From positions 22,459-86,458 of the forward strand of contig NZ_JAMJEZ010000011.1 of assembly GCF_023544715.1 (NCBI RefSeq): a stretch of DNA of 64,000 nt, written 5' to 3'. The notes below the pieces were generated by a model. It had not been told where the DNA came from. It saw only the letters and a list, made by a program, of their open reading frames with translations, and ran no database searches. Source of the DNA: Pseudomonas eutrophicaquae (lineage in GTDB: Bacteria; Pseudomonadota; Gammaproteobacteria; Pseudomonadales; Pseudomonadaceae). The translations under genes and the position numbers were made by a program. This document shows, in pieces, positions 63,888-64,000 of this stretch (positions are counted from its first letter, which is position 1; each line of letters begins with the position of its first letter).

Positions 63888-64000
63888 AGATTGTGTCCCA
63901 GGAAGTGGTGTAACTGAGCGCCGTGAACCGCCCCGGGAACTCCGGAGGCTCTCTGGTTTGAGTCATGCCGCCAGGGCTGACTCGTCGAGTTGTCGATAAT
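63888..64000. mobile_element. Probable insertion-sequence terminus or termini at the window edge
   Basis: The sequence from about 63924, starting TGAACCGCCCCGGG and continuing with CCGGAGGCTC, resembles left ends of IS3-family elements as I remember them. Immediately left, GTGTCCCAGGAAGTGGTGTAA (63894–63913, quoted in part: GGAAGTGGTGTAA) resembles ends of IS256-type elements. No transposase is encoded before base 64000, so the call rests on end similarity recalled from memory. Confidence 0.3.

Overview
This is a high-G+C chromosomal window from a gammaproteobacterium, most likely a member of the Pseudomonadaceae. The evidence is protein content and gene order: ffh–ypjD–corC–purT, purL–mltF, tadA–guaA–guaB–xseA, oprC–leuA–yafV–ybdL–der–bamB–yfgM–hisS–ispG–rodZ–pilF–rlmN–ndk–isc–cysE–trmJ. 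This closely follows the order I recall for Pseudomonas aeruginosa. No rRNA, tRNA, CRISPR array or complete mobile element was seen. The assignment is by recall, not by database search.

Layout. 1–6.8 kb: the 5' part of ffh, a CcsA-like membrane protein, a CorC/CNNM protein, purT, and a minus-strand run of a Nudix hydrolase, a gamma-carbonic anhydrase and a DUF1289 protein, followed by an L,D-transpeptidase and a small YqfO-type protein. 6.9–19.4 kb: purine synthesis (purL, guaB, guaA) with mltF, tadA, two unnamed proteins and xseA. 19.4–27.6 kb: a YbdG-like MscS channel, a copper-uptake unit (DUF2946 protein plus OprC-type TonB receptor), leuA, an omega-amidase and a methionine aminotransferase. 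27.6–36.9 kb: a minus-strand housekeeping series ndk–rlmN–pilF–rodZ–ispG–hisS–yfgM–bamB, then der after a strong terminator. 37–44.2 kb: the complete ISC iron-sulphur operon iscRSUA-hscBA-fdx-iscX behind a well-formed IscR-type promoter, with cysE and trmJ upstream. 44.3–55.4 kb (plus strand except the MFS pair): valS, nhaD, a winged-helix protein, nfeD–stomatin, rlmF, yigZ, an MFS transporter with a previously easy-to-miss 40-residue membrane ORF, yejK and a divergent PPK2.

55.4–62 kb is the accessory and most interesting part. Two divergent units share a 185-bp spacer. Leftward: two rSAM/selenodomain-associated glycosyltransferase-like proteins and a GIY-YIG protein. Rightward: an ArsS-type radical SAM enzyme, a VTT-membrane-domain/disulphide-reductase fusion, a SelD-associated type of FAD oxidoreductase and, after a 100-bp gap, a small helical (DUF6306-like) protein. 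This looks like a metalloid (arsenic or selenium) organic-compound pathway. There is no arsM, selD or arsR in the window, so the substrate is open. A NADP-type succinate-semialdehyde dehydrogenase follows, convergent with the last gene, and then about 500 bp of gene-poor sequence ending in what resembles insertion-sequence termini.

Start codons were moved from the longest open frame wherever family alignment or a Shine-Dalgarno (SD) sequence supported a later start. Several genes are translationally coupled through 4-nt NTGA overlaps, some with GTG or TTG starts.
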